From assembly GCA_001683845.1 (NCBI GenBank), contig LXQI01000003.1, forward strand, positions 1-39,493: a stretch of DNA of 39,493 nucleotides, written 5' to 3'. The position numbers and the translations under genes were made by a program. The notes under the pieces were generated by a model, which saw only the letters and a program-made list of their open reading frames with translations, had not been told where the DNA came from and did no database searches. Position 1 is the first letter of the stretch, and every line of letters starts with the position of its first letter. Below are positions 1-7,165 of the stretch, in pieces. Source of the DNA: Erythrobacter sp. ANT-B3C2. GTDB lineage: Bacteria; Pseudomonadota; Alphaproteobacteria; Sphingomonadales; Sphingomonadaceae.

Positions 1-599
1 TGAAACCGGCAGGCGCTCCACTTAGCAATCGCGCGAGGCTGTGCAGACAAACCGAGCCACCTCTAACCGCAGCATCGCTCGTCCTTTTCGTCGGAATGGT
101 AGGTGGCTTTTCTCCACCCCGTTGTTGGCCCAGCGGCCAATCTCCTGCTTTTCTGAGTTGCCGAGGTCGGTCATGGCAGCCGATAGGAGCGCAGCCCATC
201 AGTGGTGATTGTTTCAGGGGTACTGTCAGGCTAGGGGCGCTTAGCTGCCGACCCAGCATTGTGAACGAACGGCTACTTGCCTCGTCCGGTGGCCAAAAGC
301 GGCCGGGCCGAAATCCACCAAAAGCGCTGTTATGCGAGTGCACCGATATACCTCGAACTGCCGCGTGCTTTGCTCCGTCACTAAGGTTGTACGTTAAGTG
401 GCGCAGTAGGGTCGGCGCAAGCGCCGGCGCGCAAAGCTCCAGGCCGCCTGCTTGACCTGCGCCCCGTTCGCACAATCAGAACTCCATCGACAGCACCGAA
501 GCGCAACCTCAATCAGGGCTGAGGCGGTTCAATGTAAAAGTTCATAGTTGACATCCGCCGGACAGCTACCGAGCCCAAGGAGCCCGCAGAGCCTACAGC
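1..599. other. Gene-free stretch
   Basis: I see no supportable gene here on either strand. Open frames exist (for example at 96-455, plus) but their translations are rich in Cys, Arg, Ser and Pro without any recognisable motif. Together with the gene fragment that follows at 600-740, the stretch reads as decayed accessory DNA upstream of tRNA-Val. Confidence 0.6.
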
Positions 600-740
600 A
601 TGGTCATGACGGAGGCCTGCATCCACATAGCCGACGTGCACGATCGCATGCCGGTGATCGTGCGGCGGGACGATTGGGTGGATTGGCTGGAAGGCCCTCC
701 TGATGCGGCAGGGCTGCTCTATCGGCCTTATCCCTCTTGA
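600..740 (+). pseudogene. C-terminal fragment of an SRAP (YedK/HMCES-like) gene
   Basis: The 46 codons read as the C-terminal end of an SOS response-associated peptidase. A T-E-A segment is followed by I-A-D-V-H-D-R-M-P-V-I and then by W-V-D-W-L and P-Y-P before the TGA stop. In the SRAP family the HxRMP segment carries the conserved histidine of the active site that forms DNA-protein crosslinks at abasic sites. The N-terminal catalytic Cys2 domain is absent: in frame upstream there is a stop about 50 bases before the ATG and nothing SRAP-like between. This is therefore a truncated remnant, not a working gene. The identification rests on motif recognition only. Confidence 0.6.
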
Positions 741-1414
741 ATTGCCGTGACTCGCGCATCCGATCCCTGGGCGGGCCGCCGCTAAGCTGGCAGCTGTATT
801 CAGGCCGGCAGACCGCCATCAGCGAACCAGATCCGGCAGAGCCCCGCTTTCTCGCTATGTTATCACTCCGCTGCAACTGCCTGGATACTGGCGCGGCGCT
901 TGCCACAGGAACCGTAGCGCAGCCGCGATTCCAGTGATTCCAGTCAAGAGCTGGCGCCACGCTGGTGAAGCTCCGCCAGCATCACCAGAGCCTTTGCATG
1001 AATGACCACATGCACCACATGTGATCCGCAGATTGTAGCCGTGCCGAGCAAATGCAGTGAGCGTATACAGTTTGATGCGACCAATGCCTCATCGGAACAG
1101 ATGGCGAACGATACAGCGAGGGAGCTTCGCCTGGATCTGTCGGCAGGTCTGTGGATGACACGAGGACGCGCCCCCCAAGAGAATCACCTGAGCGAGCCCG
1201 CTTCATCCCGAATAACGCGGTGTTTTGACCGCTGGATCCGTCACTCACGCATATGGTGACGTCCCTACTTAGACCCCGCGCCCACACGCTAATCACTTCG
1301 GGACTATTTCGGGACTCTGGTGTCCCGAACCGCTCCCGCGTTGCCGCTCCGTTCCCTTCGCACCAGCGTTGACCGGGCTGGAAAACGCGCTAATCCCGCC
1401 ATTCTGCGCACGTG
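741..1414. other. Gene-free stretch before tRNA-Val
   Basis: No coding region can be supported. Open frames on both strands (604-960 minus, 982-1296 minus, 1002-1259 plus) have no family motifs and low-complexity composition. The only structured element is the repeat and hairpin at 1297-1329, described separately. Confidence 0.55.
1297..1329. repeat. Direct repeat plus inverted copy upstream of tRNA-Val
   Basis: The 9-mer TTCGGGACT occurs at 1297-1305 and again at 1308-1316. The second copy forms a perfect 8-bp inverted repeat (TTCGGGAC at 1308-1315, GTCCCGAA at 1322-1329) around a 6-base loop. It lies about 85 bases before the tRNA gene. It could be a recombination or protein-binding remnant, or a hairpin without a T-tract; no function can be assigned from sequence. 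Confidence 0.5.
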
Positions 1415-1490
1415 GGGCGGTTAGCTCAGCTGGTAGAGCATCTCGTTTACACCGAGAATGTCGGGGGTTCGAGCCCCTCACCGCCCACCA
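1415..1490 (+). tRNA. tRNA-Val (anticodon TAC)
   Basis: This is a complete 76-base cloverleaf. The acceptor arm GGGCGGT pairs with ACCGCCC, the discriminator is A and the CCA is genomically encoded (1488-1490). The D arm contains AGCTCAG with the loop TGGTAGAGC. The anticodon stem TCTCG/CGAGA (1441-1445, 1453-1457) encloses TTTACAC, giving anticodon TAC. The T arm holds GGTTCGAGC. The gene stands alone, downstream of a gene-poor stretch with a truncated SRAP gene, which suits a former or present integration site. Confidence 0.97.
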
Positions 1491-1554
1491 GCCATTTCGG
1501 GTAGCCGAATGGCTCCCGAGCGAAGCGAGGGGGCGAACCCGGATCGCCGCGACG

Positions 1555-2139
1555 TTAGACGCCGGCCGCCGCCAGCCCCGCCTCGATCTCCTCGCGCGCC
1601 TCAGCGCTCGCCCAGTCGTAGCCGCCGATTACCCGCCACACCTCGCGCCCTTCGGCATCGTAAAGCACGGTCAGCGGCAGCGCGGCGCCGCCGCCGAAGG
1701 AAAATGCCAGGTCATTCTGCGGGTCCATCCAGCGCGGCAGATTGTCCAGCTCGCGCGCCTCGAAAAAGGGCACCACCACCTCGGCTCCCTTCATGTCCTC
1801 GCTCACGGTCAGCACGCGCAGCTCGCCCGCCATGTCCTCGGCCAGCGTGTTGAGCAACGGCATCTCGATCACGCAGGGTGCGCACCAGGTGGCCCACAGG
1901 TTGAGCAGCACCGGCGTGCCACGAGTATTGTCCAGTGCCAGCCGCGCGCCCTCAGGATCGACCAGCTCTACCGCCGGCATCGCCTCCCCTGCAAAGCTGC
2001 GGTCGAGAACGCCTGACAGCTCCTCACCGCCGGGCGCCGCTTGCTCCGGTTGCGCGGGCTCGGTGCTTTGCCTATCGCAGCCGACCAGAGACAAGGCGGC
2101 GGCACAGGTGAACACGAGCGACAATCGGGACAAGGGCAC
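1555..2139 (-). CDS. TlpA-like thioredoxin-fold lipoprotein
   Basis: The 194-residue product is a membrane-anchored periplasmic thiol-disulfide protein of the TlpA/ResA type, which reduces periplasmic disulfides, often for cytochrome c or oxidase maturation. Starting at the GTG at 2137-2139, the N-terminus is a lipoprotein signal peptide with the lipobox L-V-G-C (Cys21). A short Pro/Glu/Gln-rich linker follows, then the thioredoxin domain with the active site W-C-A-P-C at residues 85-89 and the cis-Pro segment near residue 165 (A-L-P-L-T). A GGAG lies nine bases before the GTG, and no ATG fits the signal peptide. The start codon is separated from the likely argH start by a single base on the opposite strand. 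The fold is certain; the partner is not known. Confidence 0.88.
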   Translation of the reverse strand: MPLSRLSLVFTCAAALSLVGCDRQSTEPAQPEQAAPGGEELSGVLDRSFAGEAMPAVELVDPEGARLALDNTRGTPVLLNLWATWCAPCVIEMPLLNTLAEDMAGELRVLTVSEDMKGAEVVVPFFEARELDNLPRWMDPQNDLAFSFGGGAALPLTVLYDAEGREVWRVIGGYDWASAEAREEIEAGLAAAGV

Positions 2140-2140
2140 G

Positions 2141-3532
2141 GTGGGGGGCTCCAACCAGATGTGGGGCGGGCGCTTTGCGGCAGGCCCGTCGGCGGTGATG
2201 CGCGAGATTAACGCTTCCATCCCGTTCGACAAGCACCTCTGGCGGCAGGACATCGCTGCCAGCAAGGCGCATGCTGCGATGTTGGGCGCCTGCGGGATCG
2301 TCTCGGCCGACGACGCGCTCGCCATCGGGCACGGCCTCGATAAGGTCGCCGCTGAATATGAAGACCACGGCGTGCCGGAGGATTGGAGCCTTGAAGACAT
2401 CCACATGACCGTGGAGCACCGGCTGGCCGAGCTGATCGGGCCGGTGGCCGGGCGCCTCCATACCGCGCGCAGCCGCAACGACCAGGTCGCGACCGATTTT
2501 CGCCTGTGGGTGCGCGATGCGATCGATGCGCTGGATCAAGCGCTGGCCGGCCTGCAGCGCGCGCTCGTCACCCGCGCGGGCGAACATGCCGAGACGATCC
2601 TGCCCGGCTTCACCCATCTGCAGGCCGCGCAGCCGGTGACGCTGGGCCATCATTTGCTGGCCTATCACGAGATGCTCGCGCGCGATCGCTCGCGCTTTGC
2701 CGATGCGCGGGTGCGGCTCAACCGTTGCCCGCTCGGCAGTGCGGCGCTGGCGGGCACGGGCTTCCCGATCGACCGGGCGATGACCGCGCAAGCGCTCGGC
2801 TTCGACGGGCCCACTGCCAACAGCCTCGATGCGGTGTCCGACCGGGATTTTGCGCTCGATTACCTCCAGGCCGCGGCCCAATGCGCGCTGCACCTCTCTC
2901 GGCTGGCGGAAGAGCTGGTGCTGTGGTCCAGCCAGCCGTTCGGCTTCATCCGCCTGCCCGATGCGCTGGCCACCGGCAGCTCGATCATGCCGCAGAAGAA
3001 GAACCCCGATGCGGCGGAGCTGGTGCGCGGCCACTCAGGGCGGATCGTCGGCTGCGCGGTGGCGCTGATGGTGACGATGAAGGGCCTGCCGCTGGCCTAT
3101 TCGAAGGACATGCAGGACGACAAGCCGCCGGTGTTCGAGGCGCATGGCCTGCTCTCACTCTCGCTCGCGGCCATGACCGGGATGATCGCCGATGCCGAGT
3201 TCCGCACCGATCGCACGCGGCAGGCGGCCGAGTTGGGCTACGCCACCGCCACCGATCTGGCCGACTGGCTGGTGCGCGAGGCGGGCCTTCCGTTCCGCGA
3301 GGCGCACCACGTCACCGGCGCGGCGGTGAAGCTGGCGGAAAGCCGCGGCGTGCCGCTCGATCGGCTGCCGCTGACCGATTTGCAGGCGATCGACCAGCGA
3401 ATCGGCGAGGGAGTGTTTGCAGCGCTTTCGATAGAGGCGTCGGTCGCCGCTCGCGCCAGCCACGGCGGCACCGCGCCCGCCGAGGTGCGCAAGCGGGTGG
3501 CCGAGGCGCGCGGCCTGCTGGAGATGGGCTGA
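2141..3532 (+). CDS. argH: Argininosuccinate lyase
   Basis: ArgH splits argininosuccinate into arginine and fumarate, the last step of arginine synthesis, in the cytoplasm as a homotetramer. The start M-W-G-G-R-F, the segment H-T-A-R-S-R-N-D-Q and the fumarase/aspartase signature [11 protein letters not shown] are all present, and the length (about 460 residues) is normal for the family. Two starts are possible: GTG at 2141, which gives G-G-S-N-Q before M-W-G-G-R-F, or the ATG at 2159. I prefer the GTG because AAGGG lies just upstream and homologues often carry a few residues before M-W-G-G-R-F, but the ATG cannot be excluded. The stop overlaps the next gene's ATG (TGATG), indicating coupled translation with the lipoprotein and lysA. 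Confidence 0.95.
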   Translation: MGGSNQMWGGRFAAGPSAVMREINASIPFDKHLWRQDIAASKAHAAMLGACGIVSADDALAIGHGLDKVAAEYEDHGVPEDWSLEDIHMTVEHRLAELIGPVAGRLHTARSRNDQVATDFRLWVRDAIDALDQALAGLQRALVTRAGEHAETILPGFTHLQAAQPVTLGHHLLAYHEMLARDRSRFADARVRLNRCPLGSAALAGTGFPIDRAMTAQALGFDGPTANSLDAVSDRDFALDYLQAAAQCALHLSRLAEELVLWSSQPFGFIRLPDALATGSSIMPQKKNPDAAELVRGHSGRIVGCAVALMVTMKGLPLAYSKDMQDDKPPVFEAHGLLSLSLAAMTGMIADAEFRTDRTRQAAELGYATATDLADWLVREAGLPFREAHHVTGAAVKLAESRGVPLDRLPLTDLQAIDQRIGEGVFAALSIEASVAARASHGGTAPAEVRKRVAEARGLLEMG

Positions 3533-3780
3533 TGCGCCTGCTGACGATCGCCCTGTCCCTTGCCGGCCCGCTGGCCCTCGCCGCCTGCGGTCAGACCCAG
3601 CAACTGACCCCGCCGCCCGGCGAAACGCTGCCGCCCGCTCCATTCGGCCGCGCCGACCGCCCCAGCGCCGAGGAGCTGCTGGAGCTCGATCCCCTGGCTG
3701 CCCCCGAGCGCAACGTCGAGCTGCGCCGCCGTTCCGAAGAGCGCGAGGACGATCCGTTCGACCTCCCCCCACTTGGCTGA
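3532..3780 (+). CDS. Small LptM-like lipoprotein
   Basis: This 82-residue lipoprotein has a signal peptide ending in the lipobox L-A-A-C (Cys19), followed by G-Q-T-Q-Q-L-T-P-P-P-G and L-P-P-A-P, and then an acidic and basic C-terminal tail. The Cys-Gly-Q start and the Pro-rich stretch resemble LptM (formerly YifL), a small lipoprotein that helps mature the LptD/LptE lipopolysaccharide translocon. A gene of this kind commonly sits between argH and lysA in alphaproteobacteria, as here. The ATG overlaps the argH stop. The call of lipoprotein is firm; the LptM assignment rests on position and the short N-terminal motif, which is looser than the usual C-G-Q-K-G-P-L. Confidence 0.75.
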   Translation: MRLLTIALSLAGPLALAACGQTQQLTPPPGETLPPAPFGRADRPSAEELLELDPLAAPERNVELRRRSEEREDDPFDLPPLG

Positions 3781-3784
3781 TCCG

Positions 3785-5050
3785 ATGGACCACTTTCACT
3801 ACCGTGACGGCGAGCTTCACGCCGAGGACGTGCCGCTCGCGCGGATCGCCGAGCAGATCGGCACCCCGGTCTACGTCTATTCGCGCGCCGCGCTGGAACG
3901 CCACGCGCGCGTGTTCCGCGAGGCGGTGGGGCAAGGCGGCGCGCGCACGATCTGCGCCTTCGCGGTCAAGTCCAACCCCAATCTCGCCGTGCTGCGGGTG
4001 ATGCGCCGCGAGGGCTTCGGCGCCGATGTGGTCTCGGGTGGGGAGCTGGCCCGCGCGTTGGCGGCAGGGATGCCGGCCGAGGCGATCGTCTTCTCGGGCG
4101 TTGGCAAGCAGGCACCCGAAATGGCCGCCGGGCTCGATGCAGGCATTGGCCAGTTCAACATCGAATCGGAGGAAGAGGGGCTGGAGCTTTCCGCCATCGC
4201 TGCCGCGCGCGGCCAGCAGGCCAGCTGCGCGCTGCGGATCAACCCCGATATCGATGCCGGCACGCACGAGAAGATCTCCACCGGCAAGCGCGACAACAAG
4301 TTCGGCGTGCCGATCGATCAGGCCGCCCCGATGTTTGCCCGTCTCGCCGCGCTGCCCGGCCTCTCGATGCGGGGCGTGGCGGTGCACATCGGCAGCCAGC
4401 TAGCCTCGCTCGCGCCGCTGGAGGCCGCCTTCGTCAGGTTGGGCGAATTGATCGCCGAGCTGCGCGCCGCGGGCCACAGCGTCAGCCATGCCGATCTCGG
4501 CGGCGGCCTCGGCGTGTGCCACAAGGCCGGCGAGATCCTCCCCACCCCGCAGGAATATGGCGCAATGGTCGCCCGCGTGACGAAAGGCTGGGACACCACC
4601 CTAATGTTCGAACCCGGCCGCGTGATCGCCGGCAATGCGGGCGTGTTGCTGACCCGCGTGGTGCGGGTGAAGCGCAACGCCAACCGTGATCCCTTTGTTA
4701 TCGTCGATGCCGCGATGAACGATCTCGCCCGCCCCGCGCTGTACGGCGCATGGCACGATTTCGAGCCGGTGCGGCTGCGGCCCGAGCGGATGACCGCGAA
4801 CATCGTCGGCCCGATCTGCGAGAGCGGCGATACCTTCGCCACCGGCCGGCCGATCGTAGCGATGGGTGCCGGCGATCTCGCCGTGTTCCGCACCGCCGGC
4901 GCCTATGGCGCCAGCATGGCTTCGAGCTACAACAGCCGGGGCCTCGTGGCCGAGGTGATGGTCGATAACGAGCGCTTCGCCACCGTCGCCGACCGGATCA
5001 CGCCGGAAGCCATCAGTGCCGCCGAGCGCGTGCCCGACTGGCTGGATTAG
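3785..5050 (+). CDS. lysA: Diaminopimelate decarboxylase
   Basis: LysA is a PLP enzyme that decarboxylates meso-diaminopimelate to lysine in the cytoplasm. The alanine-racemase-like barrel carries the PLP lysine in A-V-K-S-N-P (Lys62), then H-I-G-S-Q, the Gly-rich phosphate loop D-L-G-G-G-L-G, E-P-G-R, and the C-terminal G-P-I-C-E-S-G-D motif whose Cys completes the active site of a dimer partner. At 421 residues the length is normal. I chose the ATG at 3785 because M-D-H-F-H-Y-R-D matches the usual start; a TTG at 3773 in the same frame would overlap the lipoprotein gene. It forms an operon with argH and is followed after two bases by the siroheme gene. Confidence 0.95.
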   Translation: MDHFHYRDGELHAEDVPLARIAEQIGTPVYVYSRAALERHARVFREAVGQGGARTICAFAVKSNPNLAVLRVMRREGFGADVVSGGELARALAAGMPAEAIVFSGVGKQAPEMAAGLDAGIGQFNIESEEEGLELSAIAAARGQQASCALRINPDIDAGTHEKISTGKRDNKFGVPIDQAAPMFARLAALPGLSMRGVAVHIGSQLASLAPLEAAFVRLGELIAELRAAGHSVSHADLGGGLGVCHKAGEILPTPQEYGAMVARVTKGWDTTLMFEPGRVIAGNAGVLLTRVVRVKRNANRDPFVIVDAAMNDLARPALYGAWHDFEPVRLRPERMTANIVGPICESGDTFATGRPIVAMGAGDLAVFRTAGAYGASMASSYNSRGLVAEVMVDNERFATVADRITPEAISAAERVPDWLD

Positions 5051-5052
5051 CG

Positions 5053-5859
5053 ATGCGCTCGCTCCCGCTGTTCCACCTGATCGCCGGCCGTCCGGTGATC
5101 GTGCTGGGGGCGGGCGCAGGGGCCGAGCCCAAGCGCCGCTTGGTTGAGCGCGCCGGCGGCGAAGTGATAGGCGAGCTGGCCGAGGGGGTCGATCGCGGTG
5201 CGCGGCTCGCCTTTGTCGCGCATGACGATCCCGCCGCCTGCGAGGCCGACGCGATCCGCCTGCGCTGCGCCGGGCTGCTGGTGAACGTGGTAGACCGCCC
5301 CGAACTGTGCGACTTCACCACGCCGAGTATCCTCGATCGCGATCCGGTGCTGGTGGCGGTCGGCACCGCTGGTGCCTCGGCCGGGCTCGCCAAGCAGCTG
5401 CGGCTGCGGCTGGAGACGCTGCTCCCGCCCGATCTCGGCAGGCTGGCCGAGGCGCTATCTGCGGCCCGCACCGCTCTGCGCAGCCGCTGGCCGGGCGGGG
5501 CCGAGCGGCGGCGCGCGCTCGACGCGGCGCTTTCACCGGGCGGCCCGCTCGATCCGCTCGAACTCGGAGCGGCCGCTCGCGTGCCCGGCTGGGTCGCCGA
5601 TCCCGCGCCGGGCGACGACCGGCATGTCGTCGAGCTGATTATTGCCAGCGACGACCCGGACGAGCTCACCCTCCGCCAGGCGCGGTTGCTTGGCACTGCC
5701 GATGCTATCCTGTTCGACCGCGCCATCGCGCCCGCAATTCTCGATCGTGCCCGCGCCGACGCCATCCGGCGTCCGTTCGCCGACGCTCCCACCCCCGCCA
5801 CCGATTCTGCTGCAGACATACCCGGCGGCGGGCTGGTGTTGCTGCTTCATCGAGTTTGA
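5053..5859 (+). CDS. Precorrin-2 dehydrogenase / sirohydrochlorin ferrochelatase (CysG N-terminal type)
   Basis: This 268-residue protein oxidises precorrin-2 with NAD and inserts iron to make siroheme, the cofactor of sulfite and nitrite reductases. The N-terminal Rossmann domain carries a G-A-G-A-G-A motif near residues 18-23 and the segment V-V-D-R-P-E-L-C-D-F-T-T-P with P-V-L-V-A-V-G-T-A-G, typical of the Met8/CysG family. A helical dimerisation part follows. From about residue 196 the sequence resembles the start of a uroporphyrinogen-III methyltransferase (D-D-P-D-E-L-T-L, then A-D-A-I-L-F-D-R), but it stops before the rest of that domain and has lost the G-x-G-x-G SAM loop. The methyltransferase must therefore be encoded elsewhere. 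It is probably cotranscribed with lysA. Confidence 0.85.
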   Translation: MRSLPLFHLIAGRPVIVLGAGAGAEPKRRLVERAGGEVIGELAEGVDRGARLAFVAHDDPAACEADAIRLRCAGLLVNVVDRPELCDFTTPSILDRDPVLVAVGTAGASAGLAKQLRLRLETLLPPDLGRLAEALSAARTALRSRWPGGAERRRALDAALSPGGPLDPLELGAAARVPGWVADPAPGDDRHVVELIIASDDPDELTLRQARLLGTADAILFDRAIAPAILDRARADAIRRPFADAPTPATDSAADIPGGGLVLLLHRV

Positions 5860-5870
5860 AATCAACACGG

Positions 5871-5894
5871 CTCCGCTGTCCGGCTCGTGCGGAG
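5871..5894 (+). terminator. Hairpin after the siroheme gene (weak terminator candidate)
   Basis: CTCCGC at 5871-5876 and GCGGAG at 5889-5894 pair around a 12-base loop, 11 bases after the stop. There is no T-tract, so intrinsic termination is doubtful. Confidence 0.3.
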
Positions 5895-5912
5895 CAGCAC
5901 GATTACAGTCAT

Positions 5913-5927
5913 TTAACTTACGTTAAC
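5913..5927. promoter_or_regulatory. Paired TTAAC motif upstream of the peptide gene
   Basis: TTAA occurs at 5913-5916 and 5923-5926, each followed by C, giving TTAAC-TTACG-TTAAC. The arrangement resembles a CtrA site, but the spacer between the TTAA halves is six bases instead of seven. It is the only AT-rich patch in the 135-base gap before the 62-residue peptide gene and so probably contributes to that gene's promoter. The identity of any binding protein is unknown. Confidence 0.35.
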
Positions 5928-5994
5928 AAATCTTGCGGCGCAGTTTCCAGGTGCGGCGGGGCGATGGGCTCCGCGCATCTCCGGAGATCAACCG

Positions 5995-6183
5995 ATGAAG
6001 CTTCCCAAGCTCGACCTTGCCTCGCTCCCTGACCTCGACACGCTGACCGGCCTGTTCGGCACGGCCAACCCCACCGCCACCGGCGCCTCGACCCCGACGA
6101 CGGTTCCGCCAGGCCATGACGATTCGATCGTCGTGCTGGCGACCTACGTCTATGAAGTGGTGCCGCCCCAGACATTCATGTGA
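5995..6183 (+). CDS. 62-residue peptide, possible RiPP precursor
   Basis: I do not recognise this gene as a named family. It encodes 62 residues: an N-terminal part with an M-K-L-P-K-L-D-L-A-S-L-P-D-L-D-T-L-T-G-L-F-G pattern of alternating Leu and charged residues, a Thr/Pro/Ala/Gly-rich middle, and a C-terminal part (D-D-S-I-V-V-L-A-T-Y-V-Y-E-V) ending in V-P-P-Q-T-F-M. This leader/linker/core layout, and its place directly before two unknown genes that include a cupin-like protein, suggest a ribosomally made and modified peptide. There is no signal peptide. GGAGATC lies about nine bases before the ATG, which supports translation. The gene is real with good likelihood; its role is inference only. 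Confidence 0.65.
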   Translation: MKLPKLDLASLPDLDTLTGLFGTANPTATGASTPTTVPPGHDDSIVVLATYVYEVVPPQTFM

Positions 6184-6205
6184 GCGAGGCGGGGAGGGCG
6201 CGGTC

Positions 6206-7165
6206 ATGCGGATCGATCCGGCCATCGCGGCGCTGCAGGCCGATCGTGCCCCGCAGCGCCGCGCCCAGGCGGCAATGGTCGCCGCCGGGGACGCGTGGCG
6301 GGCCGAGCCTCAGGTGGCCGCCGCCCTCACCGAATGCGAGCGCTTCGGCGCCGGCGCGCCGCTGGAGGCGTGTCCGGCGCTGGAGGCGCTGTTCACGAAA
6401 GCAAACGCCGCTCCGCTGCTGGCAGGCTCGCTCTGCCGCGGCTTGGCGCAAGCAATCGCGGCGGAGCCCTTCGGCCACCCGCCCTTCCGCCACGGCTATT
6501 CGGGCGGATTGGCGACCCTGATGCTGGCGCGCAGCGGCCGTGCGCAGCTGATCCTCCAGGCGCGCGAGCCCGGCGAAAACGCCTTCGAGACGGTTCGCTT
6601 CAGCGATGCCCTTCGCTTCGACGCGGTGCTGGCCGGCGCGGCAGAGGCGCGCATCGTCCGCCGCACGACCGGTCACTCGGCCGAGCGGCGCCCGTTCCAT
6701 TCCGAGGCGATGGCTCTTGGCGCCGGCACCCGCCTCGCGCTCGACTGCTCGAGCGAGGCGGTGCAGGTGCTCGCCACCACGCGCCGGCTCGTGTCGCTGC
6801 GGCTACACCGCACCAGTGCCGAGCCCGAGCCGAGCCGCGAACACGATCTGGCGACGGGCGAGCTGCTGCACCAGGCCGCGGGCAGCATGCGCTCCAGCCG
6901 GCAGGAGATGACGCTGGCGCTGCTCGGCCGGATGCAGGCAGTCGAGGCCGCCCCGCTGATGGCCGAAACTGCGCAGGAGGAAGGCGATAGTTCGCTGCGC
7001 TGGCAGGCCCTGCGGGAGTGCCTGGCGCTCGACACCGCCACCGGTTTCGCCGCACTGGTCGCACTGGCGCGGTCCCCCGGCGACCCGCTCGCGGCTTCTG
7101 CCGGCGCCCTGCGCGCACAGCTGGTCGAAGCCCATCCGCAATTGCTCACGCTGGAGAATTCCTGA
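6206..7165 (+). CDS. Unknown protein with HEAT-like C-terminus
   Basis: The function is not recognised. The 319-residue product has no signal peptide or membrane segment. Residues 1-90 are Ala-rich and helical. The central part (about 95-220) is predicted to be mainly beta, with a conserved-looking H-G-Y-S-G-G-L-A-T-L segment. The C-terminal 90 residues form helical pairs in a HEAT-like pattern (S-S-L-R-W-Q-A-L-R-E-C-L-A-L-D, then a second helix with A-L-V-A-L-A-R). HEAT-like proteins often serve as scaffolds in peptide-modification loci. The ATG at 6206 follows GGGGAGGG. Its stop overlaps the next gene's start (TGATG), so the two products are made together, 22 bases after the peptide gene. 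Confidence 0.8.
   Translation: MRIDPAIAALQADRAPQRRAQAAMVAAGDAWRAEPQVAAALTECERFGAGAPLEACPALEALFTKANAAPLLAGSLCRGLAQAIAAEPFGHPPFRHGYSGGLATLMLARSGRAQLILQAREPGENAFETVRFSDALRFDAVLAGAAEARIVRRTTGHSAERRPFHSEAMALGAGTRLALDCSSEAVQVLATTRRLVSLRLHRTSAEPEPSREHDLATGELLHQAAGSMRSSRQEMTLALLGRMQAVEAAPLMAETAQEEGDSSLRWQALRECLALDTATGFAALVALARSPGDPLAASAGALRAQLVEAHPQLLTLENS

Noticed and set aside
96-1259. Open frames at 96-455, 604-960 and 982-1296 in the gene-poor left end
   Set aside because: They have no motifs, no ribosome sites and low-complexity composition. Only the SRAP fragment in this interval can be supported.
1293-1481. Minus-strand open frame antisense to tRNA-Val, and the plus-strand frame at 1369-2016
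   Set aside because: Their recognisable segments are translated tRNA sequence (R-G-S-N-P-R; G-A-V-S-S-A-G-R-A-S), a well-known annotation artefact. The tRNA explains the sequence.
5913-5927. A CtrA box before the peptide gene
   Set aside because: The TTAA halves are separated by six bases rather than the required seven, so I list it only as a paired TTAAC motif.
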